The notes below the pieces were generated by a model that ran no database searches, was not told the origin of the DNA, and worked only from the letters and a program-made list of their open reading frames with translations. A stretch of DNA of 64,000 nucleotides from the NCBI GenBank assembly GCA_031761405.1, contig JASEVX010000003.1:116712247-116776246 (forward strand), in the 5' to 3' direction. Position 1 is the first letter of the stretch. The number at the start of each line of letters is the position of its first letter. Position numbers and translations under genes: made by a program. The stretch comes from Serripes groenlandicus. Taxonomy: Eukaryota > Mollusca > Bivalvia > Cardiida > Cardiidae. This document shows, one piece after another, positions 20,141 through 31,984 of the stretch.

Positions 20141-21095
20141 GTGTCGAAAGGTGGAAGTGCAATTCCTGTATCTTCGATACTCGTTTTATTATATATCACA
20201 GAACAAATTGACAGTTCATTCAATGTGATATATGCAAATGTATACAGTATTAAGTGGGCACATTGTTTAAAGGGACTTCCCATTCCAACGGAAAACAATT
20301 TTGTCAAAAGCTTGTTAGAATCGGTTAAAATAGCTTTATCGAAGCACTAAATAAAAAGGATCATATAGACGCGGATATTTAGAAGAAATTCATGTTACAC
20401 AGAAATGTTTGGCCAGATCAGTTCACTGAGATGTAATGACGTAGCAATGCATGATGATTTTTTCACATTAGTTAGCATGACCGATCAGTATCAGTACGAA
20501 CTTTATCGAAACCAGTAAATAAAAAGTACCCTATAGACGCGGATATTTTGAAGAAAGTTTGTTCCGAATATTTATATTCCGTAGATGTAATGGTTGTTAG
20601 AAATTTGTGCTTTTTATTGCTCGGTTATGCCGGGTTTTTAAGGTTTGACGAGATAAGATCATTACGATGTAATGACGTTGCATTTCATGATGATTATTTC
20701 ACATTAGTTATTAGAAAATGCAAGACTGATCAGTATCGCTCCGGTAATACTGTTGTCATATGTAAAAAGGAGACTCTGTAGCTTGTCCCTACAATATGTT
20801 AAAGTGTTACATGTCAATTACTAGTCGGATTGTTACTGATCTCAATTATCTGTTTAGACCTTATTATAGGTCTGGAAATACATGCAGATTGATTTCTAAA
20901 AGTAAATCACTTGGTTACACTAGGCCTAGGGAGACTATGATGGGTAGATTGCGTCCCTTTACAGGCGATTAGAACATTGGTTTGCATTCATTGAGTGCAG
21001 GAGGTGCTACTGCAGCAGCAAATTCAGGGGTTAACGATAGATGTTGGAAAAGGCACGGTCGGTGGAAGTCTGATGGTAGCAAATTCATAAGTTAG
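20141..21095 (+). pseudogene. Ngaro tyrosine recombinase, inactivated
   Basis: Fragments in order: VYSIKWAHCLKGLPIPTENN (20240-20300), a scrambled partial duplicate (20342-20520), then GYAGFLRFDEIRSLRC (20620-20670) holding the first catalytic Arg and KCKTDQYRSG. A frame change near 20780 follows, then GLHSLSAGGATAAANSG and CWKRHGRWKSDG (20985-21080). The HxxR box has become HSLS, so the second catalytic Arg is lost, and the DGY tyrosine region is deleted. Compare the intact HSLRSGG and DGYV of the element at 51.8 kb. Confidence 0.75.
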
Positions 21096-21908
21096 ACTTG
21101 AAGTGACAAAAAGCCTTAATCTGTAATCGCATCTTTATCTGTTATTTCCGCCCTTACTTTGGGTGTCTATAAAGCCTGCCTGGTACATGCTAACAATGTT
21201 GTTGTTGTTGTTTATATGGGTATGAAAGAAGTGTAGCTAAGACTAGTATTTTCTCGCGGTGCGAAGTATAGAGAGAAAATGTTGTCTTAGCGACATGTGA
21301 TTTGAATTGTGAGTATGTTATTTACGCACGGGTGAACCCGTGCGCAGTTTGTGTAAGCAAATCATTCTACCAGTCAGTCACGTACAGGCAAGACGTGTTC
21401 AATTTCAATTTCATTAATGATTTCGTTATTTCTTTATACATTACTTTAGATGAAAGTCGATTATTTTCAATAATTGAAGTCCTTTGAGAGTTGAAAGGGA
21501 CAATATTTATATTTGGTTAAGTCACCATGTACCACTAAAGGTATTACTGCGCACTAAAGGAGTGCGTATTGCATTTGTCTAGAGCAAAGTAAGGTCCGGC
21601 GCTTCGCGGTATGGCATTTGACGCCCGGACACCGTTTTCCAGAGTTATTTCATCAACAAGATGTTTTTTATCTCTGGTTGTTCCTGGGCCAGTCGACCGC
21701 ATTAAATAAGCTCATATTGTTTATAGATCTGCTCGATATATCAAGATCGGGTTTATATAACTAATGTTGATTTAAGACTTGATCAGAAGAATCTGTTAAT
21801 GATTATTTGTATCTCAGTCCTGTACTAATAAAGCCTGCCTGGTACATGCTAACAATGTTGTTGTTGTTGTTGTTGTTTATAGGGGTATGAAAGAAGTGTA
21901 GCTAAGAC

Positions 21909-22480
21909 CAAGGATACACAAACATATCTATTTTTGGACGGATAACAAGGGTACACAAACATATCTTTATTTGAACCAGCCCGGCCGGGTAGCTCAACTG
22001 GTAGCGTATCTGACTCGTGATCTGGAGGTCACGGGTTCGATACCCGGTTGCGGCGACATTCTTTCGGGCGATGTTTTTCATTGCCTCTCACCTCTGATAT
22101 ATGTGAGAAAGTAGTCAGTGGCTTCGAAAGAATGTTGTGTAAGTACTGGTGTGGGAAAGCCAGGAAAACATGGGTAGGTGCACTGACCGCCGTGATATGA
22201 CCAAAGCTGTTGAAAGCGGCGTTAAACTCCAAACAAACAAACAAATTATTTGAACCAGATAACAAGGGTACACAAACATATATTTATTTGGAACAGATAA
22301 CAAGGGTACACAAACATATCTTTATTTGGAACAGGTAACAAGGATACACAAACATATCTATTTTTGGAACAGATACAAATGGTGCACAAGCATATCTTTA
22401 TTTGGGATCAGATACTAATGGTGCACAAGCATATATTTATTTGGAACAGAATACAATGATGCACAATCATATCATGGTTG
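21909..22480. repeat. 38-bp minisatellite, right part
   Basis: Continuation of the array at 16668-17414, resuming with CAAGGATACACAAACATATC. It is interrupted by a SINE at 21980-22245. Confidence 0.85.
21980..22245 (+). mobile_element. tRNA-derived SINE, full length with 13-bp TSD
   Basis: The head is tRNA-like: A-box TAGCTCAACTGGTAGC, B-box GGTTCGATACCC, loop CTCGTGA giving a CGT (Thr-like) anticodon, four of five anticodon-stem pairs kept. The body ends GTTGAAAGCGGCGTTAAAC and an (AAAC)n tail. TTATTTGAACCAG occurs immediately before (21967-21979) and after (22246-22258), a perfect target duplication inside a minisatellite unit. Transcription would be by RNA polymerase III; mobility depends on a LINE in trans. 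Not a functional tRNA gene. Confidence 0.85.
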
Positions 22481-22716
22481 AAAGTAGGCATGCCAGGGAC
22501 TGTGACTAGTTAGCCTTTATAGTCTTGAGTAATACTTACTTGTTTCTTTTAGTTTCCGCAACTTGTTTAGAATTTTTTTTTTTTTCTAGATTGAGCTTGA
22601 ATTTATTAGATAATTCTAAATGGCAAAAACGGCTTTCTTCCCTTTGTAGTATCAGGGTAGATGACATTTAAAACTGATCCAAATATATAAGCATCTTCGT
22701 AAACTTGATATCACTT

Positions 22717-23795
22717 GGCCCTTTCCAATATCCACACGCATTTTGACACATCTGCAACATAACTTTTTTGAAAATAAATGTTTTCAAGGCATCTGCTGCA
22801 GATTTTGTGTATGTTTGAAAGGGTAAATGGTGCACGGGTAAAATGGACTTCGCTTATAGAATGTTGTCAAATGTAGCATCCAGGACTGTTGTTCGTGTAG
22901 ACGGACAGGAAACTTTCGTCGCACAGGCGACAAGGTAAACGTTTGAAGGCAGGGTTCTATTATAAACCATTTGATATTAAATGATAAACCTTTAGGGATT
23001 TCCATTTCATCATTTATATTTACGTATTCGTGTTTTCCATGCTAAACAGTTGTAGCTACATCTGTAACAATATGTAGTCACTACCATTTGACATGCAAGG
23101 ATCAATTTGCTAAAGCTTGCATTATTACTGAGCCTATAGTTATCTTTGGCAAGATGAGTTATCAATTTTAGAGATTGATGAAATTAATCAAAAACAAATT
23201 AGCGTCTGTCTGAGCTGTCATTCGTACTACTAGTTCATTAACCCTAACATCAACGCATCGATTATAATATAAATCGTGCAACATTATTGCCAAGAAGAGT
23301 AGCCATTACTTTCATTGTTAAGATGTCTATTCTGATCAGTCTTTGTCCGTCGTTTACTTTCTCCTAAAACACTGGACCAATAGGACCAACCTAACTTAAC
23401 AGGAATGTACACAAATTGTTGTTCAAGCCAATTTTATTGGTTTAACAAAATTGCTGCCAGAAGGCATTAGAAAAGGAGCAAAATGACAAGAATTCCTATG
23501 AAAGTGCATGTCCGACTTCAAGATAATCGAGCAGAAATGTTCTACATATCTTTTTCAAGCAATACTTATTGGTTGAATACATAGCAACCAGGCGGCAACA
23601 TAAATGGGGTAAAATGACTGAACTTTAATCTTCTTCTCCCCTGAAACTGCTTGTCTGATACAATGATTATTTACTATAAATTTCCTTAAGTGACACTCTA
23701 AAAAAAAATCAATCAATAATAAGTTGAAAAAATGGCCACCAGGCGGATTCATAAAAAGGGCAAACTGAAACAACTTTAAATTTCCTTTTTCTTGA
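22717..23795. repeat. Diverged duplication, copy 1 (partner 31985-32940)
   Basis: Begins with a MITE fragment (CATCTGCTGCAGATTTTGTG, GAAAGGGTAAATGGTGC) and runs on through unique-looking text (GTAGCATCCAGG, GTGTAGACGGACAGGAAA, AACATCAACGCATCGATTAT, TGCTGCCAGAAGGCAT). The same order appears at 31985-32940 at roughly 85-90% identity with small indels. No coding region. Confidence 0.75.
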
Positions 23796-23799
23796 AAGT

Positions 23800-24395
23800 G
23801 TTTAATTTAGAGATTATTTGATAGAAATGTTCCTACAGTGTACGTCTACAAATAATATTCAAACCACATTGATTGTATAAATTACATGGCTGTTTTCAAC
23901 ATTAGAAAGTGGGTTAAATGACTTAAAAAGTTGGCCTGATTTCAAGATAAGTTTGCAGAAACATGTTTTCTGCAAAAAATGCACTAGCCGTATGGATTGG
24001 TCAAAAATCATGGCTGCCAATGACTATGACAATACTATGCAATCTATTAATGTTTACACTGATAACAGAAAACTTAAAAGTCTATTTTACTTTGATTTAT
24101 TTTTTGTTTGTTTATTCAAGTATTATACTTTACTTTTAGTGTTTGCTAAACGAAATTGATTATTAGCTTCTAATTTGACAGAAAATTGGTATGAAAATGA
24201 ACAGATTAAAATAAAAAGGCCTTAACCAAAAACACTGTAAAATTTAATGTACACAAGAGTTTTGCATATCCATAAAAGAAGACAAGCGTTGCCTTGACTC
24301 GGTCACCTGAATGATAACCATGTACTGTATGTGTAACTGTTAATTAATGTCGGAGACAATTTAATCAATAGCGTGAATAAAACTGCTAGGAGTGG
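23800..24395. other. Repeat-derived text, no gene
   Basis: Continues the GGCCACCAGGCGG / ATGGCTGCCAATGAC style of dispersed repeat but without a match at 33 kb. No supportable ORF. Confidence 0.4.
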
Positions 24396-24399
24396 GCAC

Positions 24400-24665
24400 T
24401 GTAAATCTACAATTATCAATAAAGGACATTTCTTATGATACTAAATCTTTGAAAAGTTTGTACGAGGCCCACCAAAGTAACCAAACGTGGCCCATACGTG
24501 TGTTAAGTTTCAAAGCAATAGCATCTGTGGTTTGTGAGAAAAAACCTTGCATGCAAAACGTTAACCAAAGTTTCAACGCCAACGCCGACGCCGACGCACA
24601 AGTGACTGTAACAACTCTCACATTCTATGAATAGTCGAGCTAAAAATGTTGTAATATTGCCCCCT
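24400..24665. repeat. Dispersed repeat with GCCGACGCCGACGC run
   Basis: Contains AACGCCAACGCCGACGCCG and ATTCTATGAATAGTCGAGCT, preceded by CAAGTAACCAAACGTGGCCC-like text. The overlapping ORFs on both strands are by-products of the GC-rich triplet run. I recall this pattern from bivalve genomes, but cannot verify it here. Confidence 0.5.
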
Positions 24666-25030
24666 TTTCTTATACCGCCTGATTGCGGTGTTTAAAAAAC
24701 AATCACTATGTTTGTATTCGTAGAGAATTTAATCGAAACAAATATTTAACGCAATAATTATATAACTTATTCATACAAAAAGTATAGGGAGTTGGTTGAT
24801 ATTTCGTTTAATTTGTTTTACCTATTTCGTCTAGTCCCTTTAACCAGAGACATATACACACATGTGTTTATATGTCCCTGATTTAACCGTGTGTTGGAAG
24901 GAAACAATGGCAGACAATTGACATTTTTCGCTGATGTGATGCATATTTTAGAGACTATGTTACATATGATTTGTATAATCGTAGCAATAGCTGATAACAT
25001 TGATCGTGCCGGTCAGAATGTGAAAGGAAT

Positions 25031-25790
25031 ATTACTATTAATCAAAGCGCCGATGGCACAGAAGTGGCGATCGTGTAGAAAATCCTGCAAAGTAACAAGC
25101 AGTATCTCGGTGTAGGCCTCGCGATTTTCAATATATAAAGGCATATACGATAATGCTCGATCTCCAACTCAATTCGGCTACACTTTCAGCCTTGATTGCT
25201 TATTGACGCTAGAACGTACAGACGTGTATAACTTGTACACTGCATGACATCGACACCTTTGTAAACCAGTCTTATCATCTAGACGCTTTCATATATTGCA
25301 ACAACTACAGATTAAAGCCTTTATAATATTGAGATTTAAGAACAATCGATAAGCATTCTCGCGAGTTATCTATAGAACCTTTCGGAATTTCAAGACGCAT
25401 TCTACTGACTCATTACTGACTCATTGAGGTGTTTTGAGTATCATGAGAGTTATAAAACGCGCACTGATATTTATTATCCCAAACATGAAGAAAGATAATA
25501 TTTACATAATTTAACTCTATGTGGATATTATCTCAATAAATCTCAAATCTTAGTATCAATCCGGTACCAAAGTAGCACTGACATGATTATTATTAATCGT
25601 GTCTCTGCATCACTAATGGAACTATATATTTGGCGGTTTAACGGATGTAGGTTAATTGGTTTGCAGTAAGGAATAAAAAGTCAACGGATTATTTAAAACT
25701 GACTATGTAATTGTGTTCGTTGTTCTCGTTTCTGTTATCATTGTGGCGATTGTCAAACCAATCGCCATAAAAACGAATGCATAACTAAAC
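25031..25790. repeat. Element copy 1, about 0.75 kb (partner 33600-34866)
   Basis: Left end ATCAAAGCGCCGATGGC...GTGGCGATCG; right end TGTGGCGATTG TCAAAC CAATCGCCA, a perfect 9-bp hairpin (25743-25767). Shared interior: AATCCTGCAAAGTAACAAGC, GATAATGCTCGATCTCC, CCAGTCTTATCATCTAGACG, TCCGGTACCAAAGTAGCACT. In the 33.6-kb copy the ends are set off against an empty site (see there), so this is probably a mobile unit. No ORF. Confidence 0.65.
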
Positions 25791-26480
25791 CGACTTCGAT
25801 CGGCATTTCTACTAGAAACGAGCACCTGTTGGTTCCATACGCAACTTCACGGATGATTTGCTTGACAATTGTCGAAGGAATCAATGGATAGAGAGAAAGA
25901 GCTAAGCAATGCAGAAAATCATTATGATTAAGGACATGGACGAATATTTTGTAAAATGTCCATTGATTTTAAATATCTTGAAAACCCACTCGCCCTGTCG
26001 GACTAGCACCTATAATTTCGTACTCGCCCGAACCTTCATTTCACTCGAGCGGGTGAGTGTATGTTTACACCCATGAGAGGAAACAAAGGGTTACACTTTA
26101 CAAAGGTTAATAGCGCAGTGCAATGTTAACAAACTTATATATTGGCGTAGTGATATCTAAATAAAAGTGTAATTTAAAGGGTACCAAGAATGACATTCAA
26201 ATACGCGATTAATATGTAGAGAAAAGTCATAAAAGCCTAATGTGATAAGAATTTTCTTTGAAAAATATAAAACAAATAACTTTAATAAGCATTTAAAACC
26301 CGGGCTCAAAATAAGCCAGGTTGAGATTAACGAAAAAAAAAGATCGGCAATTTCCGTAAAATATACCGGAAGTGACGTGCTCATGAGGAATTCAATGCAG
26401 GCTCTTATTATGTTGACAGTGTAAATCGTGAACGCATCGATATATTTGGAATAATTAAAGAGAAATAAAACGTGAAACGT
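25791..26480. other. No gene recognised
   Basis: Contains a CACTCGCCC...GAGCGGGTGAGTG imperfect inverted motif (25988-26060) and AT-rich sequence. TCGGCAATTTCCGTAAA at 26344-26360 recurs as TCGGCAATTTCCGTGAA at 28588-28604. Confidence 0.35.
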
Positions 26481-26483
26481 CCC

Positions 26484-26640
26484 AGAGAGTGTGTGGTAGG
26501 GAGTGTTTATACATGCCGAAGGACGGTGTTAGCTTCCATAGCTTCCCAAAGGACGACACAGTAAGGAAAATGTGGATAAAGGCGGTGGACTCGACGCTAA
26601 CACTTTGGAAAGGTCCGACAAGTACATTTTTCGTGTGAAA
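26484..26640 (+). pseudogene. THAP-type zinc finger fragment
   Basis: One frame gives ECVVGSVYTC (26489-26515). After a one-base shift the next gives PKDGVSFHSFPKDD then TVRKMWIKAVDS and LWKGPTSTFFV, closely like the THAP signature (FHxFPKD...W...). THAP domains are C2CH DNA-binding fingers of host regulators and of some DNA transposases. Here the second Cys of the first pair is replaced, a frameshift separates the first ligands from the helix, and the final Cys-His of the finger is absent, so it is a broken copy. Source (host paralogue or transposon) unknown. Confidence 0.5.
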
Positions 26641-27109
26641 ATGAAATGCGTCGGGACCTGAAAAGCTTGAAAATTACCTTATTCCTATGAAAAATATCCG
26701 AATCCATTTGTAATTGTTTAATGTAATTATTTCACAAGGGTTTTCTAACATTACATCACTTTGCGCCATATATATAAAGATTGAGTCACGACACATAAAA
26801 ATAGACAATCAGTTTTGTTTCCAAATTTTAAGGCAGTTTGTATCTATTTTCATAATTGCAATGCCGGCTTTTGTTCATTACTGTTCTCCAAATACTTCGA
26901 TAATTGTTGTGTGACGATATTACGAACAGTGATGATTCTGATCAGTCTTAACAGAAGAGCATATTTATCTAAATATTCCCAACTATCGGAAGGCGGGTTT
27001 TCATTTGACACGGTATTATTATTATGAACCACGTGCAATATAGTCACCCAGATCAAATTGAAAATTACTTACGCATGCAATAAAAATGACCTTGACAACA
27101 GTTCTTTGT

Positions 27110-27670
27110 AGTTCATTTATCCCTTTTTTCATATAAAAAACGTCTGAAGCAGACGACATTTGAAAATCAGAGAAATTGCTCACAGCGTAATGATCCCAAA
27201 CACAATGAAGCAACCCTGTATGAATATATTCTTCTGTTGTAGAAAGTGTCTGTACGTGGGAAACAGTTAAAGAGCTTCTAATTTTTTGTCAAGATGTTTT
27301 TAATTTCGTCGGCAATTTTGTTGAAAGAGGAAAGGCCTTGTTTACGCACACGTGCAAAGTCGGTTCTTTGTTTGACCAATCAGGATTCTCGTGATATATA
27401 TTTCCGGTGTATACCGGTTTTGACAATCAAGTAAGCTACCCCTTTCACAGATGTAGATACATTTTGACGCAACTAAAGCTGACGAGTTTGGTAAACATTG
27501 CAGCAAAATGAGAAAGCCTAAATGCATTAAATTTAATAGATAACTTTTGCCACGATGATTTGAATTACTACAATAATTATACTTTCTTTTTTTATAGATT
27601 TTCTTTATTTTTGTCTAGACATTTTCACAATCGTTTGCTGTGATTTGTTGTAAGGGGGAAAGGGATGAAC
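27110..27670. mobile_element. Two decayed TTAA-type foldback MITEs
   Basis: First copy about 27114-27270 (TTTATCCCTTTTTTCATAT ... GTACGTGGGAAACAGTTAA) with GCAGACGAC and GAGAAATTGCTCA. Second about 27437-27668 (ACCCCTTTCACAGATG ... TTGTAAGGGGGAAAGGGATG) with CAATCGTTTGCTGTGA. Spacers have diverged strongly. Confidence 0.5.
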
Positions 27671-27934
27671 AGCTGACATAAGTGGTTATTGTTTTCATCT
27701 ACACAATACCGGCGGGTCTTTGATTGACTGTGGAAAGAAATCAGAAGGGCAATACAATTGGTCATTTACGGTGCGTGTTATGACACTTACACAATACTGG
27801 TCAGTTCTTTTGAGAACACCTTTTGATTAGGATGAGTTAGCCAATTTTCATCTATTTTTAATTATTGTCTGTACATTGCATTGTTCAATATGGCCGATTT
27901 TTCGATTCTGAATCTGGGTTTTTTCTGGCTTCAG

Positions 27935-28052
27935 CCAGTCTGACATTCAATCAGATATTTCTGATCTGGAAGTCGTTTCCGATGATTGTTATTCTTCCGA
28001 CAACGATGTTGTCTTTGTAGGCGCTTGGAATAATGAGTTTCAACAACCAAGG
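27935..28052 (+). CDS. Possible acidic exon, unknown
   Basis: A strong acceptor (GGTTTTTTCTGGCTTCAG) precedes 118 nt open in one frame: QSDIQSDISDLEVVSDD then CYSSDNDVVFVGAWNNEFQQ, ending AGG|GTAAGT. Acceptor, donor and protein-like acidic composition support an exon (phase 2 in, phase 0 out). An ATGGCCGATTTTTCG lies just upstream (27891) but in a frame that stops at the acceptor. It may be part of a decayed gene or transposon. No family recognised. Confidence 0.35.
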
Positions 28053-28281
28053 GTAAGTAAAAAAAGAACTTAATCGTCCTTGAGAATCGGGAAAATACGC
28101 GAACATGTGTTTAAATTTGACTTATGGAGTAGAAAATCCCTGTCAAAACGAACAGATATCAAACTAAAAGTAGTTCTAGATATAAATAATTAAAGTTTAA
28201 ATGCTTCTTAAAATAACTTTTTACAAAAATTAATTTATTCTCGCATGTTATCAATACTTTTAAGCTGAAAATAGCACGAAT

Positions 28282-28509
28282 CATTCATCAGGAACAATTT
28301 CACATCCTGCTTCGTCTTCAGACTTGCTGCTCGTTTCAGATCGTTTTACTGACTCAAACTGTTATGGTATGATCCCTAAATGAGCTAGACCGTTGCCTAG
28401 GTCATCTGTCTCACTGTAAATAGCTGACTCATCGCTGTTTTCTTCGAAAGAAGACGACGAAACAGTATAATTCTTCATCTACAGCTCCGTAATTCAACTC
28501 ATCCGCCAT
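28282..28509 (-). pseudogene. P2X7-like N-terminal fragment, broken
   Basis: The minus strand opens MADELNYGAVDEEL at 28509. After a frame shift near 28468 it reads TVSSSSFEENSDESAIYSE, TDDLGNGLAHLGIIP, a stop, then QFESVKRSETSSKSEDEAG. The Ser/Glu-rich start followed by LGIxPYxFE is typical of the P2X7-like cytosolic-domain proteins expanded in molluscs and fish. Here the Tyr codon of PYQFE has become TAA. One frameshift plus one nonsense codon make it non-functional. The downstream Cys-rich domain is not found. The assignment is from motif memory, hence moderate confidence. Confidence 0.4.
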
Positions 28510-28974
28510 TATTGAAATCGAAACAACTCCTCATCACTACGTCATCACGGTAAACCGGAAGTCTGTTTATTTTCACTTTTCGCACTCGGCAATTTCCGTG
28601 AACGCGTAATTTTATTGCACAAAATTTATCTTTTCATACTTAAAAACATTTCTTATTTTTTTTGTTTTTTTGTTCTTATGTTATTATTTTTTTGATAGTC
28701 AAATTTTATTTTTTGACTCTTGGTACCCTTTTAATATGATATTTACACATTTAGAGACTTGTAATTTCATTTGGTTACCTACAATAAGTGGAATTTATTT
28801 TACTTATTTGACGTTTGCTTATGTTCGCATTCGTAATTCAGTCTATACTAGTTTGCACTATGTTGTTTTGCGTTCTCAGTCATTGACATCACGTGACTTC
28901 AAGTTGCAATTATAACTATGGTCTCGTTCGCTTGCGCAACTCTACCAAAACCACTAGGGATACATCATACAAAC

Positions 28975-29155
28975 TATCTGCTGACTGGCTAATCCGGGCC
29001 GACACATTCCGTCTAAGCGAGATAGAGGTATAGAATAATGAATCCTGAAACAGAAAATCAACAGGAGGCGAACAGTGTCTGTCCGGGTTAGCCTGTGTGG
29101 CATGCTTAGGCTGATCCGTCTCGATACTTTACGCAGAGTCCATAATGTTGGTTTT
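28975..29155. repeat. Dispersed repeat with GGTTAGCCTGTGTGGC motif
   Basis: Contains TGGCTAATCCGGGCCGACAC and GTTAGCCTGTGTGGCATGC...TTAGGCTGATCCGTCTCGATA, an imperfect inverted pair. A related word occurs near 15500. No gene. Confidence 0.4.
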
Positions 29156-29518
29156 CTCGCGGGACCTGTTTACATCTTATAATAATTACTTTTTTATCAG
29201 TTTCCACGTTTATTCTATGACCATTTAACGCATGATTTATTAAATAGAACAGTACATGCATCTGTGCCGGGATGTATAATACCGGTAGTGCTGGTACATT
29301 ATCTAGGCAAATGCCGTGATATAGCTGGTATATTGTAGAACATGGCGTAAACACCATTGAAACTAATAAGATGGTGAACGAAAGTACAAGGGATAAAGTT
29401 CAAGCCATTTTTGTTCTTAACTTTCGCCAAGTAAAATGGCAAACAGTATAATTATGACCATTGCGCCCTGTGTGTTCGGCGTCCTATTGGCACAGAGAAA
29501 TCGAAGCCATTACGTGCC

Positions 29519-29912
29519 GAGTATTGACGCCGCGGAGAAGCGCGGCGCCAGTATGGGATAGGTTTTAATTTTGTACCATGAGACGTAATCGAAAAGGGAG
29601 TAACCAACATTATTATTGTTAAGAAAAACTCAGTTGTATGTTTCAATAAAATAACCTTTGAATCAATAAATTGTATAAAATGATTTAAGAGACAAAACGA
29701 TACACAATACGTATGTCTTCTACCGTTATTACAAAACTTTATACACATTTAATATGTATTTAATAACTGTTGTTCCCCATCTTCTTAGGCTACGCCTTTT
29801 TTATAGTTTGGTTTACGGAGATCACTTTTCCCGAACTTCATAGGCTACGATTTTTAATTGTTTGGTTTACTGCCCTGATGAATCGATTCATCAAAGCTCA
29901 GAAAAAAGTTTC
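29519..29912 (+). repeat. 400-bp repeat, forward copy (inverted at 38640-39045)
   Basis: Begins at a GC hairpin (TTGACGCCGCG GAGAAG CGCGGCGCC, 29524-29550) and continues with TAGGTTTTAATTTTGTACCATG, TCTTCTACCGTTATTACAAA and two TAGGCTACG words. The reverse complement of 38640-39045 gives the same order, including the hairpin (GACGCCGCGCTCCCACGCGGCG). The terminal GC hairpin suggests a transposon end. No ORF. Confidence 0.75.
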
Positions 29913-29914
29913 GG

Positions 29915-30833
<919 letters not shown>

Positions 30834-31033
30834 NNNNNNNNNNNNNNNNNNNNNNNNNNNNNNNNNNNNNNNNNNNNNNNNNNNNNNNNNNNNNNNNNNN
30901 NNNNNNNNNNNNNNNNNNNNNNNNNNNNNNNNNNNNNNNNNNNNNNNNNNNNNNNNNNNNNNNNNNNNNNNNNNNNNNNNNNNNNNNNNNNNNNNNNNNN
31001 NNNNNNNNNNNNNNNNNNNNNNNNNNNNNNNNN
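30834..31033. other. Assembly gap (200 N)
   Basis: Exactly 200 N, so very likely a placeholder of unknown true length. ORFs crossing it are meaningless. Confidence 0.97.
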
Positions 31034-31366
31034 TAAAGTGCGTGTTAAAACATCACCGACCTCATAGTTTGGTTGGTAAGAACTAACAACTTCAAAACTC
31101 AGAGTGCACATGTAATCGGTTCGATTTATATCCTAGGCGTGAAATCTTACTGCTTTTTCCTAAATTTAATTTGTATGTAATATATATAAGAATATATATT
31201 TTTCTTTTTAAAATAAATGCATCTTACATCTCCTTCATTTCATACAGTGTGAGGTATTGCTCACGTATATATGCTATGCCGTTCGTGGCACGTAGGAATA
31301 TTATGTTATATCATTTTGTCTTTGATAGAGTTTATGTTTATTAATTTCCTTATGATGCATACCGAT

Positions 31367-31475
31367 CCCGGATAGCTCAGTCGGTAACGGTAGATGCTAT
31401 CAATCCGGGGGTTTTGGGTTTGAAACCACATCTCAAATATAAATGGAAAGATGTTGAAAGCGGTGTAAACAAACG
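31367..31475 (+). mobile_element. Truncated tRNA-derived SINE
   Basis: A-box GGATAGCTCAGTCGGTAAC, B-box-like GGGTTTGAAACCAC, then quickly the family tail GTTGAAAGCGGTGTAAAC, as in the full SINE at 21980-22245. Most of the body is missing. Reversed tails of the same family lie at about 31898-31965 and 35985-36025 (CGTCGCTTTCAA). Confidence 0.65.
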
Positions 31476-31984
31476 AACTAGTGATAACTGTACCAATCGA
31501 TTTATCCTTATACGGTTGATCCTGTCGTACATTAAATAGCAGGAAATCGAATTAAAGTTCACTCTAACACCTACGAAAACAGACGCAAAAATCTGTTATA
31601 GGTTGACTATCCAGTTTTTCGCTATGAAATCAAATCAAATGTCACCCTTATGTCGCAGTGAATTTTCCTTAAATTACAGACTATACATGTTATTCTGAAA
31701 ACCGGCTCTTAATGTATCAATATATCAAACAGCGAATACTATCTTGGTTAAAAATCAGTCAAATGGTATTCAACTTTATAAAACAACACTTGCAACTTTA
31801 AACAAAATCATAATTGTCCAATGGGAGACAACTTCATTCTTATAAATTCATACGGTCAAGTGAAAGCAATTCGAGTAGGCTTACTAGGCAGACAAGTTGA
31901 TTGATTGATTGATTGTTTGGAGTTGTACGTCGCTTTCAACATTTGTTCAGTTATATCAAATAAAGAGAATTAAAACAAATTGCC

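Larger units (their letters stand above)
17415..21908 (+). mobile_element. Ngaro-like YR retrotransposon, complete but inactive
   Basis: A 4494-bp element with the split direct repeat layout of Ngaro/PAT elements: A1 (17415-17575), coding remains, B1 (21170-21244), A2 (21245-21407 plus downstream), B2 (21828-21908). A1 and A2 both begin TAGTATTTTCTCG and agree almost perfectly over about 160 bp. B1 and B2 both start AAGCCTGCCTGGTACATGC and end GTAGCTAAGAC. Coding order is Gag (zinc knuckle), RT, RNase H, tyrosine recombinase, all broken. The host 38-bp unit reads straight across the insertion with no target duplication, as expected for recombinase-mediated integration of a circle. The near identity of A1 and A2 contrasts with the badly decayed coding part. 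Confidence 0.85.

Noticed and set aside
21980..22055. Functional tRNA-Thr gene
   Set aside because: Anticodon stem has a mismatch, the acceptor stem does not close properly, and the sequence continues into a SINE body and tail with target duplication.
24392..24634. 80-codon ORF over the GCCGACGCC run
   Set aside because: A dispersed repeat; both strands are open because of the triplet run.
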